A stretch of 64,000 nucleotides of DNA from positions 2,192,501 to 2,256,500 of the forward strand of contig CM042552.1 in NCBI GenBank assembly GCA_023630585.1, given 5' to 3'. The notes under the pieces are model-generated. The model was not told the DNA's origin and made no database searches. It saw nothing but the letters and a program-made list of their open reading frames with translations. The position numbers and the translations under genes are program-made. The stretch's first letter is position 1, and the number at the start of each line of letters is the position of its first letter. Source of the stretch: Cranoglanis bouderius. Taxonomy: Eukaryota > Chordata > Actinopteri > Siluriformes > Cranoglanididae. Below, piece after piece: positions 62,962-64,000 of this stretch.

Positions 62962-64000
62962 CCCGAGCATTATCGACCTGACACTACAACCATGAAGTTA
63001 AAAGCAAGATGGATGTTTTCGGCAGTTTTGGGTGTTGGATGAACGGTTTCATTATGAATTCACATTTCTCTGACGGATTTAGAAGGTCTAGACACACTTC
63101 TCTCTTATGTGGTACTAATCTTTGTGCAAAAGTTTTAGGCACATGCAAAGTGTCATGTAACAGAGGTAAAGTCGGCTGCAAGTGCAGATTAAAGTTTAAT
63201 AAAAATGAAAACAAAACAGGAACTCTAGAACACCAAGGCTAGGAAACAAACATTGAACAAAGACTTAAATGTGGCAACAGAAGACAATGGCAAAATAAGA
63301 CAAATGAAAGACAATGAGTGCAGCGCAAAACGTGACTTTTATAAAAGTGCCCATTAACCCCAAACATGAATCAGGTCCAGACAGTCATGTGACGTGATCA
63401 GGTGAGGTGCAGTGGCTGATGGGAATTGTAGTCTCCAGTCTTTTACCGGTATTTACATGGCAGCCTCCCCCCCCCCCCCCCCACTTGCTTTTCGCAGCAA
63501 AACCCAACAGCCTTCATTGTGTTTTTTGTCTGAAAAATTACATAATATGCTGCTTTCTATAATGACCTGCAAACATTTTTCTGTAACGTCAACTGCCATA
63601 ATGGATTTAAAGGTGATCATTGGTGCACTTCTGTTAAATCAAATGAATCTCCTGTACAGGACCGGTACTCTCTGAAAATATCAGATACCTGGCCAATTCT
63701 CAGCCACCAGCCAACTCTCTGCTATCTTATGACAGCAACCAGCTAACACATGCTTCATCCAAGAAAGAGAAGCCAGTCAACCACTTTTTTTTTTTTAACT
63801 CTTGCTCATGCTGCATCACAGGGCAGCACAACACACTGGGAGGACCGGGAGAGCTACCTGCCCTCTTCTGCACACGAGCTCACAGATGTCCGCAGTTGGC
63901 AAGTGTCACCCATAGACCTCCTCTTTTCCTTTCGGCCGTTCCCTTCAGGGGTCGCCACAGCGAATCATCTGCCTCCATCTAGCCTTATCCCCTGCATCCT
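62962..64000. other. Upstream of the receptor gene; repeat remnants
   Basis: No gene seen. A poly-C tract lies at 63468-63481. The last 90 bases (CCTTTCGGCCGTTCCCTTCA, then GGGGTCGCCACAGCGAATCA) resemble the end of a common dispersed fish repeat that runs off the window. Positions 63190-63440 may be another retroelement remnant. Confidence 0.45.

Overview
The window looks like ray-finned fish (teleost) nuclear DNA. It has spliced vertebrate genes with short exons and GT-AG introns. The introns and spacers are full of long dinucleotide microsatellites, Tc1/mariner-like elements and small inverted-repeat elements. The species cannot be named from sequence alone; an ostariophysan such as a catfish is a guess.

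Layout, left to right. (1) 248-4654, plus strand: the last five coding exons of prkaca (PKA catalytic subunit alpha), whose 5' part lies outside the window. (2) 4655-12871: prkaca 3' flank and a repeat-rich spacer. (3) 12872-22053, plus: samd1, seven coding exons, with a 1.4 kb Tc1-like relic in intron 1. (4) 22054-27720: samd1 3' region and spacer. (5) 27721-31690, plus: ndufb7, three exons with a Tc1-like relic in intron 1. (6) 33199-48173, minus: tecr, twelve coding exons giving a 308-residue product, plus a second in-frame first exon at 43170-43304. Its introns carry a 42-bp minisatellite and a nearly intact Tc1 transposon. (7) 51043-54379, plus: dnajb1 (HSP40), three exons, head-to-head with tecr and preceded by a heat-shock element. 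(8) 57203-62961, minus: exons of a CD300/pIgR-like immune receptor with an intact membrane and signalling tail but a disrupted V domain.

PRKACA, SAMD1, DNAJB1, TECR and NDUFB7 also lie near each other on human 19p13.12 (from memory), and the alternating orientation ndufb7(+)/tecr(-)/dnajb1(+) agrees with that block, which supports the orthologue assignments. The genes do not form one pathway: they are a kinase, a chromatin reader, a complex I subunit, a fatty-acid elongation enzyme and a chaperone, with an immune-type receptor at the edge.

The points most worth a second look are: the two alternative tecr first exons that share a splice acceptor hidden inside coding sequence; the minisatellite in the tecr intron that is open in two frames and may derive from a Tc1 terminal repeat; strong heat-shock elements both upstream of and inside dnajb1; the disrupted V exon of the receptor gene joined to a CD28-like YVNM tail; and the repeated placement of long TG/CA/CT microsatellites directly against splice junctions. 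No RNA genes, CRISPR arrays or prokaryote-type systems were seen.
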